A model generated the notes under the pieces. That model was not told the origin of the DNA. It worked only from the letters and a program-made list of their open reading frames with translations, and searched no databases. Positions 8,569 through 19,302 of a DNA stretch of 64,000 nt are shown in pieces (within the stretch, counting starts at the first letter, position 1; the number at the start of each line of letters is the position of its first letter). Origin of the DNA: Mycolicibacterium chubuense. Lineage in GTDB: Bacteria; Actinomycetota; Actinomycetes; Mycobacteriales; Mycobacteriaceae. The DNA is taken from NCBI RefSeq assembly GCF_001044255.1, contig NZ_JYNX01000060.1, positions 18,232 through 82,231 on the forward strand, in the 5' to 3' direction. The position numbers and the translations under genes were made by a program.

Positions 8569-9048
8569 ATGTCGAAGGTGTACAACAAGAACCCGAAAGC
8601 GGTCGACGCCCTGTCGCCCGAGCAGTATCACGTCACCCAGCGCAACGGCACCGAGCGGCCGTTCACCGGGGAGTACTGGGACAACCACGAACCCGGCATC
8701 TACGTCGACGTCGTCTCCGGCGAACCGCTGTTCGCCTCGGTCGACAAGTTCGACAGCGGCACCGGCTGGCCGAGTTTCACCCGGCCGATCGAGAAGGCCA
8801 ACGTCCGCGAGAAGCGCGACTTCTCGCATCTGATGATCCGCACCGAGGTGCGCTCCGCGCACGGCGACAGCCACCTCGGGCATCTGTTCACCGACGGCCC
8901 CCGCGCCGACGGCGGACTGCGCTACTGCATCAACTCCGCGGCGCTGCGCTTCGTCCACCTCGACGAACTCTCCGAGCAGGGATACGGGCAGTACCGTGGA
9001 TTGTTCACCGACACTGACAACTCGACCGCCGATGAGGAGCAAGCGTGA
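8569..9048 (+). CDS. msrB: Peptide-methionine (R)-S-oxide reductase
   Basis: A 159-residue Msr[27 protein letters not shown] and the catalytic-Cys motif [11 protein letters not shown] are all present. The four Cys of the usual structural zinc site are missing (SAHGD replaces the CxxC), and the resolving Cys position has Thr, so recycling probably uses another thiol. It reduces the R-epimer of methionine sulfoxide in damaged proteins. It overlaps msrA by GTGA, so both reductases are made together. An in-frame upstream extension to 8539 is less likely. Confidence 0.92.
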   Translation: MSKVYNKNPKAVDALSPEQYHVTQRNGTERPFTGEYWDNHEPGIYVDVVSGEPLFASVDKFDSGTGWPSFTRPIEKANVREKRDFSHLMIRTEVRSAHGDSHLGHLFTDGPRADGGLRYCINSAALRFVHLDELSEQGYGQYRGLFTDTDNSTADEEQA

Positions 9049-9554
9049 GCGAATACAAGCGGGCCGTGCTGGCCGGTGGCTGCTTCTGGGGCATGCAGGA
9101 TCTGATCCGCAGGCAGCCCGGCGTGGTGTCCACCCGCGTCGGCTACACGGGCGGCCAGAACGACCACCCCACCTATCGCAACCACCCGGGTCACGCCGAG
9201 GCCGTCGAGATCGTCTACGACCCGGCGCAAACCGACTACCGCGCGCTGCTGGAGTTCTTCTTCCAGATCCACGATCCGACGACGAAGAACCGTCAGGGCA
9301 ACGACGTCGGGAGCAGCTACCGATCCGAGATCTTCTACGTCGACGACGAGCAGCGCGAGGTCGCACTCGACACGATCGCCGACGTCGACGCCTCGGGACT
9401 GTGGCCCGGCAAGGTGGTCACCGAGGTCAGCCCGGCACCCGACTTCTGGGAGGCCGAGCCGGAGCATCAGGACTACCTGCTGCACTACCCGAACGGCTAC
9501 ACCTGCCATTTCCCGCGGCCGGGCTGGAAACTGCCCAAGCGCACCCAGGTCTGA
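9045..9554 (+). CDS. msrA: Peptide-methionine (S)-S-oxide reductase
   Basis: A 169-residue MsrA with the catalytic [10 protein letters not shown] motif near the N-terminus, then [20 protein letters not shown] and [11 protein letters not shown]. The C-terminal Cys ([10 protein letters not shown]) can serve as resolving Cys. It reduces the S-epimer of methionine sulfoxide and complements the MsrB encoded just upstream; the GTG start overlaps the msrB stop. It ends 13 nt from the convergent P450 gene. Confidence 0.95.
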   Translation: MSEYKRAVLAGGCFWGMQDLIRRQPGVVSTRVGYTGGQNDHPTYRNHPGHAEAVEIVYDPAQTDYRALLEFFFQIHDPTTKNRQGNDVGSSYRSEIFYVDDEQREVALDTIADVDASGLWPGKVVTEVSPAPDFWEAEPEHQDYLLHYPNGYTCHFPRPGWKLPKRTQV

Positions 9555-9567
9555 CGCGATCGGACGT

Positions 9568-10896
9568 CTAGGGGCGGCGGCGCACCACGATGCGTCCGCC
9601 GTCCTTTGGCGTGTGCGCGACACCGCGGAAGTGCGACTTCTCCGCAGCAGCGGTCGTCGGCTCGATCACGAAGTGCCGCAGCACCGTTCGCAGCACGACA
9701 TCCATCTCGACGTTGGCGAAGGTGGCGCCGACGCATCGCCGCGTGCCGCCGCCGAACGGGATGTGGGCGAAGGTCGGCGGCCGCTGCCCGACGAAGCGCT
9801 GCGGGTCGAAGCGGTCCGGGTCCGGGAACTCGTCGGTCCGGCGGTGCATCTGCGCGATGGCCACCAGGATCGAGTAGCCCTGCGGGATCACCCAGTCGCC
9901 CAGCTCGAAGGCCGGCGCCTGCACGTGCCGGCCGGCGAAGTCGATGATCGTGCGGGTGCGCTGGATCTCGAGGAGCGTCGCCTGCCGGTATTCGTTGTCG
10001 TCGGTGTCGGCCTCGGCGGCCAGCCGCGACAGCACCTCGGGGTGACGCGTGATGCGTTCGAAGGCCCATCCCAGCGTGGCGGCGGTGGTCTCGTGGCCGG
10101 CGGCCAGCAGCGTGAGCAGCTCGTCGCCGACGTCCTGGCGCGACATCGTCGAACCGTCCTCGTAGGTGCTGCGCAGCAGCAGGGAGAGGACGTCGTCGCG
10201 GGTGTCCAGGTTCGGGTCGGCCAGCACGGCGTCGATGAGTCGGCCGATGATCTCGTCGTAACGCTTGCGGTACTGCGCGAGCCGGCCCCACGGGGTGAAG
10301 CGGCCATAGGTCCGCGACGGCATCGGGAGCACCGCCAGCCGCGACCCGAGCGTCACCCACGGCGGGATGCTGCGGCGCAGTTCGTCCAGATGCGCGCCGT
10401 CCGCGCCGAAGACCGCACGCAGGATGACGTTCAGCGTGATCCGCATCATCGGCTCGAGTGTCTCGAAAGGCTCACCGTCGGGCCAACTCTCGGCTTCGCG
10501 TCGGGTTTCCTCTTCGAAGATGCGCTCGTAGTTCTTGATGCTCTTGCCGTGCAGCGGAGGCGTCAGCAGTTTGCGGCGCAGCCGGTGGTCGGTGCCGTCG
10601 AGGGCGAACACCGAACCCGGCCCGAGGACCCGCGACAGGTTCGGCTGGATGTTGACGACCTCGTCGGGGTTGGCCATGAACACCTGTTTGGCCAGGCCGG
10701 GATCGGCGACGATCACGGTGCGGCCGAAGACGGGGATGGTCATGGTGAACACGTCGCCGCAGCGGCGCGCGATCTGGCGCACCGTCCATTTGCGCGAGAC
10801 GGAGAAGGCGAGGCCCTGCAGGGAACGGGGGATGGCGGGACTCGGTGGCAGCCGCGCCGCGGACAGCGGCGTGGTACTGCGGTGTACCACAGTCAT
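9568..10896 (-). CDS. Cytochrome P450, Cyp138-like
   Basis: A 442-residue P450. The I-helix AAGHETTA, the K-helix ExxR (EIQR) and the heme-binding FGGGTRRCVGATFA with its Cys ligand are intact. It should be a soluble monooxygenase needing ferredoxin partners encoded elsewhere. The neighbourhood (MsrA, NTF2-like and epimerase on one side, TetR on the other) resembles the M. tuberculosis cyp138 locus as remembered. TACCGT seven bases before the ATG gives a leaderless promoter that is overlapped by the GGTACC repeats at 10901-10921, a likely TetR operator. Confidence 0.9.
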   Translation of the reverse strand: MTVVHRSTTPLSAARLPPSPAIPRSLQGLAFSVSRKWTVRQIARRCGDVFTMTIPVFGRTVIVADPGLAKQVFMANPDEVVNIQPNLSRVLGPGSVFALDGTDHRLRRKLLTPPLHGKSIKNYERIFEEETRREAESWPDGEPFETLEPMMRITLNVILRAVFGADGAHLDELRRSIPPWVTLGSRLAVLPMPSRTYGRFTPWGRLAQYRKRYDEIIGRLIDAVLADPNLDTRDDVLSLLLRSTYEDGSTMSRQDVGDELLTLLAAGHETTAATLGWAFERITRHPEVLSRLAAEADTDDNEYRQATLLEIQRTRTIIDFAGRHVQAPAFELGDWVIPQGYSILVAIAQMHRRTDEFPDPDRFDPQRFVGQRPPTFAHIPFGGGTRRCVGATFANVEMDVVLRTVLRHFVIEPTTAAAEKSHFRGVAHTPKDGGRIVVRRRP

Positions 10897-10900
10897 GTCC

Positions 10901-10921
10901 GGTACGGTACCGGTTGGTACC
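10901..10921. promoter_or_regulatory. Probable TetR operator and P450 promoter
   Basis: Three GGTAC units in 21 bases, two of them full GGTACC palindromes ten bases apart. The P450 -10 hexamer (TACCGT, minus strand, 10904-10909) lies within them. The site separates the P450 gene from the divergent TetR gene. Confidence 0.55.
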
Positions 10922-10943
10922 AGGGGAACGCAAGGGTGAGAAC

Positions 10944-11528
10944 ATGACCGAGACGCCGGTGCTGACAGTGGACCGTCTGCTCGACGGGCTGACCGCCTCC
11001 ATCGTCGAGCGCGGCTACCGGGACACCACGGTGGCCGACATCGTTCGGCATGCGCGCACGTCGAAGCGCACGTTCTACGAGCAGTTCGCCGGTAAGGAGC
11101 AGTGCCTCATCGAACTGCTGCGCCGCAACAACAGTGACCTCATCGCCGGCATCCGCGCCGCCGTCGTCCCCGACGACGACTGGCACACCCAGATCCGCTC
11201 GGCCGTCGACGCCTACGTCGCGCACATCCGGGCCCGGCCCGCGATCACCCTGTGCTGGATCCGCGAGGCCCCGGCCCTGGGTGCGGTGGCGCGGCCCCTC
11301 AACCGGCAGGTGATGAGCGATCTCACCGAACTGCTCGTGCTAGTGACCGAGAACCCGGGCTTCCAGCGTGCCGGCCTGACACCGGTATCGCCGCCGATCG
11401 CGCTGATCCTGCTCGGCGGCCTCCGGGAACTGACGGCGTTCTTCGTCGAGGAAGGACGCGACGTCGCGGGCATCACCGAACCGGCGGTTGCCGCGGCCAC
11501 CGCGCTGGTCGCACCGCCACCGGACTGA
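10944..11528 (+). CDS. TetR/AcrR family regulator, divergent from P450
   Basis: A 194-residue protein. The N-terminal helix-turn-helix reads YRDTTVADIVRHARTSKRTF followed by YEQFAGKEQCL, the standard TetR DNA-binding domain; the rest is the ligand/dimer domain. AAGGGTGAG lies just before the ATG. Its position, back to back with the P450 gene over a repeat-rich 47-bp gap, suggests it represses the P450 and perhaps itself. The inducer is unknown. Confidence 0.88.
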   Translation: MTETPVLTVDRLLDGLTASIVERGYRDTTVADIVRHARTSKRTFYEQFAGKEQCLIELLRRNNSDLIAGIRAAVVPDDDWHTQIRSAVDAYVAHIRARPAITLCWIREAPALGAVARPLNRQVMSDLTELLVLVTENPGFQRAGLTPVSPPIALILLGGLRELTAFFVEEGRDVAGITEPAVAAATALVAPPPD

Positions 11529-11673
11529 CAGGTCGACGACGGACACGGTCGTTGCCAGGAAAGTCACCGTCCGTTCAACTGGCCAGAACCTTTGTGCCGC
11601 TGAGCGTTCCGGCTGACCATGTGCGCGCCCCGTACATTTCCACCGTCCTCACACCCCTTTCGAAGGCGACCGT

Positions 11674-12978
11674 ATGCATTCGTCCATTGGCAAACCTCTC
11701 GTGGCGCTCGTCTCGGCAGCCTGCCTGGCGGCCCCGGCCATGACCCCGACTCCCCACCACTCCGTCATCACGCAATCCTCGATGCCCGTGGAGCTCTCGG
11801 CATCGGTGACGTCCTTCGACCCGCTTCCAACCTCGGCGCGGGCTCTCGTCACCTCCGTAGCCCCCACGGACCCGGCCACGCTGGCCGGCGCGGTCGACAC
11901 GATGGCGTCACTCTCGGGTGAGGACTCCGGGTTGCTGCTGCTGAAGCTGCTCTCGGCTCCGTACCACAACTTCGCAAGCATCTCGATCGCGGTGGGCAAG
12001 GCCGTCAACGCCGGAATCCAATTCGTGTCGCTGCCGTTCTCGATCCTCACCTACATCATCGCGAACAAGCCCGACGACATCCCTGGCTACATCACGCAGG
12101 TCCAGAACAACCTCAAGGGCGCGCTCCCCGGGATCAGCGCCGCCATCAAATCCGAGATCGCCTACGACAGGGATCTGATCCAGCAGATCTTCGGAGGGAA
12201 CGCGCAGAACACGGCGACAGCGGCGGTGGACAACGTCTCGGCGCCTCCCGCGGTCGCGGCGGACGCCACCGACTCGGGCCTGGCAGTTCTCAAGCTGCTC
12301 ACCGCCCCGTATCACAACTTCGCGAGCATCTCGATCGCGGTCGGCAGGGCCGTCAACGCCGGAATCCAGCTGGTGTCGCTGCCGTTCTCGATCCTCACCT
12401 ACGTCACCGCGAACAAGCCCGACGACATCCCGGCCTACATCACGCAGGTCCAGAACAACCTCAAGGTCGCCCTCCCCGGGATCGGTGCCGCCATCAAGTC
12501 CGAGATCGCCTACGACAAGGACCTGATCCAGCAGGTCTTCGGCGGCGGCGCGACGGCCATGGTCACCAATGCGAAGGAGACACCCAATCTCCTTGCAGTC
12601 GAGTCGTCTTCGACGAACGTCCTCGGGGGAACCCCCAACCTGTTGACCGCCGCCCAGGATCAGGGCGACACAGCCAGCGACGCCACCCCCCACAGGGAGA
12701 CGTGGAAGGAAAGGATCGCCGCGAAGAAGGCCGCCAAGGACGAGTCGGTGAGCACGGACTCGGCCAAGGGCACGGACACCACACCCGCGCAGGAGTCGGC
12801 GCCGACGCCTGCGCCGACGTCCGAGGCGGAGACCGGCGCCGAGACCGGCACCGGTGAGGCACCGACTCCGCCGAAGCACCGACTGGGCAAGCCGGCCGGC
12901 GACAAGGCGGGTGCGAGCGAGAGCACGGGCGGCAAGCATCGCAAGCCCGAGACCGACAGCGGCGCCGACGCCGCCTGA
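11674..12978 (+). CDS. Exported protein with two near-identical 91-residue repeats
   Basis: 434 residues, family not recognised. A signal-like N-terminus (ALVSAACLAAPAM) is followed by two copies of a 91-residue unit, residues 85-175 and 201-291, about 87% identical to each other. Each contains APYHNFASISIAVG, VSLPFSILTY and NKPDDIP. The hydrophobic middle of each unit could enter a membrane. The C-terminal 110 residues are Thr/Glu/Lys-rich and low complexity (wall-spanning type). GAAGG precedes the ATG by eight bases. It resembles mycobacterial PE-PPE-like exported proteins in composition only. A bidirectional terminator follows. Confidence 0.7.
   Translation: MHSSIGKPLVALVSAACLAAPAMTPTPHHSVITQSSMPVELSASVTSFDPLPTSARALVTSVAPTDPATLAGAVDTMASLSGEDSGLLLLKLLSAPYHNFASISIAVGKAVNAGIQFVSLPFSILTYIIANKPDDIPGYITQVQNNLKGALPGISAAIKSEIAYDRDLIQQIFGGNAQNTATAAVDNVSAPPAVAADATDSGLAVLKLLTAPYHNFASISIAVGRAVNAGIQLVSLPFSILTYVTANKPDDIPAYITQVQNNLKVALPGIGAAIKSEIAYDKDLIQQVFGGGATAMVTNAKETPNLLAVESSSTNVLGGTPNLLTAAQDQGDTASDATPHRETWKERIAAKKAAKDESVSTDSAKGTDTTPAQESAPTPAPTSEAETGAETGTGEAPTPPKHRLGKPAGDKAGASESTGGKHRKPETDSGADAA
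11926..12546 (+). repeat. Internal tandem duplication (two 273-bp units, 348-bp period)
   Basis: Units 11926-12198 and 12274-12546 encode the two 91-residue repeats. Long runs of bases are unchanged between them, including most of the stretch around CACAACTTCGC and AACGCCGGAATCCA, so the duplication is recent or kept uniform by conversion. Confidence 0.85.
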
Positions 12979-12989
12979 CCATCGACGAC

Positions 12990-13021
12990 ATCGGCCCCTA
13001 CCCGTACGGGTAGGGGCCGAT
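12990..13021. terminator. Perfect 32-bp palindrome, bidirectional terminator
   Basis: A 32-base perfect inverted repeat centred at 13005/13006, beginning ATCGGCCCCTACCCG. It would fold to a 14-bp stem with a 4-base loop and sits 12 bases after the stop of the duplicated-protein gene and 22 bases from the end of the convergent proline-rich gene. There is no long U-run on either side, as is common in mycobacteria. Confidence 0.7.
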
Positions 13022-13042
13022 CTCGTTGCGGTGGAGCGGAAC

Positions 13043-13666
13043 TCAAGACGGTGGCGGCGGCAGGTACTGCACGAGCCCTGGGGGGATGTTGGTTCCCGGC
13101 GGAGGCGCTGTCCCCGGAAGGGGCTGCCCCAGCTGCTCCTGCGGCAACTGGTTGAGCAGGGCCCCGTGCAGGCGTCCGTCGACCGCCAGATCGTAGAAGC
13201 GGCCCAGCCAGGTCCGGCCGTTCACGTCCGCGTTCTCGTCCCCCGGCGCTACGTCGAACTGCTGTCCCTGTCCGGGTGCGGCAGGAACCACGTTCTGCGG
13301 CACCCCGTACGCGTTGTTGAACGCACGGAGGTTCGGCGCCACTCCCGGTCCGGCGCCCGGCGCTGAGGGCACCGCGTTCTGCCCCAGGGCCGTGGTGCGG
13401 TCGATGCCGGAAATCGCTGGGGCGCCGAGCATTCCCGGAGCAGCGGGTTGCCCTGCCTGGGCGAGCATGTTCCAGCCTTCGGGGCCCAGGGGCGCGCCGA
13501 TCACCGGAATGACGGGGCCCTGCGGAGGCGGCGGAGGCGCCGGCGCAGGGGCGGGCGGGAGTGGCTCCGGCGACGCCGGCGGCTGTGCGTGGGCAACAGC
13601 GGCGAAGACGACAGCGGCACCGGCGGCGAGAAGCGCCGCCGGTGCCTGCCGGATCACACGTGTCAT
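13043..13666 (-). CDS. Secreted proline-rich protein coupled to MspA-family gene
   Basis: A 207-residue exported protein. The signal peptide ends around AAVAHAQPP; residues 30-50 are almost all Pro and Ala. The rest (GPEGWNMLAQAGQPAAPGML, AFNNAYGVPQNVVPAAPGQG, WLGRFYDLAVDGRLHGALLN) is not a family I can name. The ATG overlaps the stop of the MspA-family gene (ATGA), so it is translated with it. It ends in PPPPS. A role in the cell wall beside the MspA-like proteins is inferred from context. Confidence 0.7.
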   Translation of the reverse strand: MTRVIRQAPAALLAAGAAVVFAAVAHAQPPASPEPLPPAPAPAPPPPPQGPVIPVIGAPLGPEGWNMLAQAGQPAAPGMLGAPAISGIDRTTALGQNAVPSAPGAGPGVAPNLRAFNNAYGVPQNVVPAAPGQGQQFDVAPGDENADVNGRTWLGRFYDLAVDGRLHGALLNQLPQEQLGQPLPGTAPPPGTNIPPGLVQYLPPPPS

Positions 13667-14367
13667 ACGGACTTCGTGACGCCGTAGTACGCCACGATGT
13701 CGTCGGTGTCGGTCGTCGAGCTCGTGAGAGTCGCGTAGGACCGCAGGAACGACTGTCCCGCGCAGCCGTCCACCTTGATGTGCACGTCCTTGAGCGTCAC
13801 CCGGGCCGGAGCGGCCTTGAACGACTTCTTGTCCACCGACACCTGATTCACCGTGCCCGGCTTGAGGTGGATCTCGAGCGTGCCGGAGATCGGGAAGTTC
13901 ACGCCGGTCGGGATCAGACCGCCGGTGATCGTCGAGCCCGAGGTGCCGACGCCGACGGAACCGATCAGGCGAACCTGACCGAGCTCGATACCGCAACCGA
14001 TCTGGTAACCGGCCTCGAGCACACCGCCGTTGAGCTTGGTCTTGCCCGATCCGGTGACCGTCCCCACGAAGGTGCCACCCACCAGGTACTCGCGCGAGGA
14101 CACCGCGGTGGTCAGCGGGGCGATGGGCAGCTGCGTTTCATTGGTGGCGGCGACAGTGAGCTGCCATCCGTCGGGGGACATGACCGTTCCGGGCGGCGCG
14201 GACGCGACGATGCCGTTGTCCGGCGGCGGTCCGGCGTCCGGCGGCGGCGCTCCGTCGACCGGAGGCGGAAGTGGAGCGGGCGGAGCGGGCTGGGCGAGCG
14301 CGGTGGGCACCGCGAAGGCCGGGAGGACGAGGCCGGCGGCGGCCAGCGCGAGCAACTTCTTCTTCAT
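13663..14367 (-). CDS. MspA-family protein, copy 2
   Basis: A 234-residue secreted protein. Signal peptide MKKKLLALAAAGLVLPAFAV, a Pro-rich spacer to about residue 55, then an MspA-type domain: SPDGWQLTVAATNETQLPIA, SREYLVGGTFVGTVTG, GVLEAGYQIGCGIELG, SFLRSYATLTSSTTDTDDIV. Classic MspA porins lack the two Cys (GCGIE, DGCAGQ) and the Pro-rich spacer, so this is a divergent branch; whether it forms a pore is unknown. It is a tandem paralogue of the next gene upstream (67 nt gap). Expected location: outer membrane or wall. Confidence 0.82.
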   Translation of the reverse strand: MKKKLLALAAAGLVLPAFAVPTALAQPAPPAPLPPPVDGAPPPDAGPPPDNGIVASAPPGTVMSPDGWQLTVAATNETQLPIAPLTTAVSSREYLVGGTFVGTVTGSGKTKLNGGVLEAGYQIGCGIELGQVRLIGSVGVGTSGSTITGGLIPTGVNFPISGTLEIHLKPGTVNQVSVDKKSFKAAPARVTLKDVHIKVDGCAGQSFLRSYATLTSSTTDTDDIVAYYGVTKSV

Positions 14368-14434
14368 GAATGCAGAGGCCTCTCAGAGTCTTTCGGTGAG
14401 CGAAGTCTGTGGTGACGAACGGATCCGGGTGGGC

Positions 14435-15127
14435 CTACACCGCCTTCGTCACGCCGAGATAGGTGACGACGTCGTCGGTGTTGTCGGTGGAGCTGGTCAG
14501 GGTCGCGTACGACCGGATGAAGGACTGACCCGCGCACTGATCGGTCTTGACCCGCACGCCCGTGAGCGTGATGCGGGTCGAGGTGCCCTTGAAAGACTTC
14601 TTGTCGAGTGCCACGGTGGTCACGGTGCCGGGCTTGAGGTAGACCTTGCCCTGGAGGCTGAGCGAGGCGCCGAATGCCGGGTTGCCCGTGAACGGGATGC
14701 CGATGCTGGGCGTGATGCTCGCGCCCGGGTTGATCTCGGTCTCGTCGGAGATGATGCCGCAGCCGATCTGTTCGCCGGCCTCCATCGACCCGCCGGCCAG
14801 CGTGGTCTTGCCCTGACCGGTGATCTTGCCGGTGAAGGTGCCGCTCACCAGGTACTCGCGCGACGAGATCGCCGTGGTCAAGGGCGCGACAGGAAGCTGA
14901 GTCTCGTTGCTGCCCACGACTTCCAGGTGCCAGCCGTCGGGCGTGTCGAGAATTCCGGGAGGGCCTGAAGGGACCGCCCCGTCGGGCGGCGGGGGCGGCG
15001 CCGGCGCCGCATCCGCGACGGGCTGTACACCTGGATTGGCGGGTGCCGGTTGCGCCGCAACGATCGGCGCGGCCCATACCGGCGCCGCCAGGCATGCAGC
15101 GGCGAGCGTGACATAGCGGTTCAACAT
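14435..15127 (-). CDS. MspA-family protein, copy 1
   Basis: A 230-residue paralogue of the downstream gene with the same plan: signal peptide (MLNRYVTLAAACLAAPVWAA), Pro-rich spacer, then TPDGWHLEVVGSNETQLPVA, SREYLVSGTFTGKITG, MEAGEQIGCGIISDE and SFIRSYATLTSSTDNTDDVV. The two Cys positions match copy 2 and may form a disulfide. First gene of a three-gene set ending in the proline-rich protein. AGAGG lies 13 bases before the ATG, rather far. The 328-bp region to its right is shared with a divergent exported-protein gene and must hold both promoters. Confidence 0.82.
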   Translation of the reverse strand: MLNRYVTLAAACLAAPVWAAPIVAAQPAPANPGVQPVADAAPAPPPPPDGAVPSGPPGILDTPDGWHLEVVGSNETQLPVAPLTTAISSREYLVSGTFTGKITGQGKTTLAGGSMEAGEQIGCGIISDETEINPGASITPSIGIPFTGNPAFGASLSLQGKVYLKPGTVTTVALDKKSFKGTSTRITLTGVRVKTDQCAGQSFIRSYATLTSSTDNTDDVVTYLGVTKAV

Positions 15128-15455
15128 TGGTCTGACGACGCCTCTCGTGGTGTGTGGAACGGGTTCTTATCGCCTTTGACCCGCAGAGCGTCCATGGGTC
15201 GGGTGTCTTTTCGGTGAACGCACGGTAGCCCATCTCGATCTGACTCCTATCGAGTGCAGACCTTTGCTGGCAGTACACTGTGAGCACCGCTGTGAGATGT
15301 GCGACAACCTATGAATAGACCATCGCCGGCCACCTCGACGTCGCGTTCCGTTCACCTTCAACGCATTGAGTCCACCGATCGAGTACACGAAAGACATTGG
15401 CAACAATGCCTTTCACTGGCGATCATCACGCTGCGATATCGATTGGAGAACGGAC
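15128..15455. other. Divergent promoter region
   Basis: A 328-base non-coding gap between the MspA-family operon (minus) and an exported-protein operon (plus). TACACT near 15280 looks like a -10 hexamer for the plus strand but has no good -35. No inverted repeat stood out. Confidence 0.4.
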
Positions 15456-15995
15456 ATGACAACCGGATATGGCGCGGGCCGCATGCTGGTGGCAGGGTGC
15501 GTGTCGACAGTCGCAGCCTTTTTGCTGATTCCGCACGCCTCGGCACAACCCGCTGATACGGTCGCCGATCCGTCGTCGCCCCCGGTCCAGGTCGCCACCC
15601 CGGGGAGCAACAACGCCGACCCGGCCGCGGTCGCGGCGTGCGGTCGGTTCGCCGAGGTGCTCGACTCGACCGCGACGTACTACGGCGACTTCGCCGACTC
15701 CCTCGAGGCCTTCGCCGCGGTCGACTATTCCGACCCCGCCGTCGAGAGCAGTAACGTTCTGGGGCGCACAGCTTTACGGCAGGGAGCCGGGGTCGCGATG
15801 GCGGCCGCCAACGGCCCCGGTGTGCCGCCGGCGGTGGCCGACCCGATGCGTCAGTGGTCCGTCGACGCCACCAAACTCCTGATCAAAATGGGTCTCCGCG
15901 GCGGGCGGGACTCATTGAACGCGACCGCCGACGAGCTCAACAACGACGCCGTTGCCACCCAGCAGGCCTGCGCCGCGGCGGGTACCCACGCATGA
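15456..15995 (+). CDS. Exported protein of unknown function
   Basis: A 179-residue protein with a clear signal peptide (VAAFLLIPHASAQP). The mature part is helical, with two Cys (AACGRF and QQACAAAG) at its ends that could form a disulfide, and no known motif. The ATG follows GGAGAACGG. The stop overlaps the start of the next gene (ATGA), a lipoprotein, which suggests that the two act together at the cell surface. Not recognised beyond that. Confidence 0.7.
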   Translation: MTTGYGAGRMLVAGCVSTVAAFLLIPHASAQPADTVADPSSPPVQVATPGSNNADPAAVAACGRFAEVLDSTATYYGDFADSLEAFAAVDYSDPAVESSNVLGRTALRQGAGVAMAAANGPGVPPAVADPMRQWSVDATKLLIKMGLRGGRDSLNATADELNNDAVATQQACAAAGTHA

Positions 15996-16711
15996 CGCGT
16001 GCCCGTCGCCGGCGCGTGGCCGCGCTGTGCGCCGGGTCGGTGTCACTGGCGCTTGTCGCCGCCGGCTGCAGCCAGCCTTCGGCCCCGCAGCCGGCCGCGG
16101 CGCACCTCGTCCCGGACTCGGCATTGAACGGACTTCTGTTGGATCCCCGCGATATTCAGTCGGTGATGAGCGGTGCGCCACTGATCGCCGATCCGGTGAA
16201 CTCGGCGATGGACGACAACCGCAATCTGCTGCCGAACCTCAACTGTCTGGGTGTCTGGCACCCGGGCGAGACGGCCATCTACGGCGCGCCGGACACTCCG
16301 GGGGCCTGGAGTTCGGTGCGTCGTCAACTGCTCCGCGCCCCCGGCAACGACCAGTGGCGCTCGTCGGTCGTGCAGTCCGTCACGTCCTACCCGACACAGG
16401 ACGCAGCGCGCGACTTCCTCGCCCAGTCCGCAGATCGGTGGGCCAGGTGCACCAACCACACGGTCAACATCACGCTCAACGATCAGCGGCTGCCCCGTTG
16501 GCGCAGCGGTGAACTCGATGCTGCGCCTGATCGTCTGAGAATGCCGATCAGCCGTACGGCCGGGACGGCGAGCTCGTCGTGCGAGCATGTTGTCTCCCTG
16601 CGCACGAATGTGGTCATCGACGTCCTGGCGTGCGCGCCCCGCACCACCGACGTCACCCAGGCGAGCGAGATCGCCGACCGCATCGCGTCGCACGTCCCGA
16701 CTGCCGAGTAG
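15992..16711 (+). CDS. Lipoprotein with PknH_C-type sensor domain
   Basis: A 239-residue lipoprotein. The lipobox is LVAAGC (Cys at about residue 26). The remainder has the spacing of the extracellular sensor domain of the Ser/Thr kinase PknH: LLLDPRDIQSVM, four Cys (NCLG, RCTN, SCEH, LACAP) expected to form two disulfides, and SVTSYPTQDAARDFL. Several mycobacterial lipoproteins carry this domain without a kinase. Ligand unknown. It overlaps the gene before (ATGA) and the gene after (TAGTG), so three genes form one unit. Confidence 0.82.
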   Translation: MTRARRRRVAALCAGSVSLALVAAGCSQPSAPQPAAAHLVPDSALNGLLLDPRDIQSVMSGAPLIADPVNSAMDDNRNLLPNLNCLGVWHPGETAIYGAPDTPGAWSSVRRQLLRAPGNDQWRSSVVQSVTSYPTQDAARDFLAQSADRWARCTNHTVNITLNDQRLPRWRSGELDAAPDRLRMPISRTAGTASSSCEHVVSLRTNVVIDVLACAPRTTDVTQASEIADRIASHVPTAE

Positions 16712-16955
16712 TGCAGACGACACGCGACGGCGCGGACCACGCCCAGGCCGCGTACTACCTCACGATGCTCGCGATGCGCTGGCAGACACTCGAGACAGAG
16801 ATCGTCGAACGGTGCAACGAGTTGCGACGGCTCACCCCCGCTGCCCGAAAGGCGGAGCGGGGACGCAACATCCGCCGCCTGATCCGGGTCAAACAGAGCG
16901 AGGTGGCCAGGCTGCGAGAGATGTGCGCCGCGCTCGCCCAACGACTGGACGAACG

Positions 16956-16959
<4 letters not shown>
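16711..16959 (+). CDS. Small helical protein
   Basis: 82 residues from a GTG that shares its first base with the stop of the lipoprotein gene (TAGTG). The sequence is charged and alpha-helical (ERCNELRRLTPAARKAERGR, VKQSEVARLREMCAALAQRL) and probably forms a short coiled coil. No signal peptide or membrane segment. Family not recognised. The overlap with the upstream gene and the 4-base overlap of its stop with the convergent TetR gene support it being real, but the evidence is modest. Confidence 0.55.

Positions 16960-19294
<2,335 letters not shown>

Positions 19295-19302
<8 letters not shown>

Noticed and set aside
12990-13021. The palindrome with inner TACCC-GTAC-GGGTA read as a copper-type operator
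   Set aside because: It lies between the ends of two convergent genes, so there is no promoter to control; a terminator explains it better.
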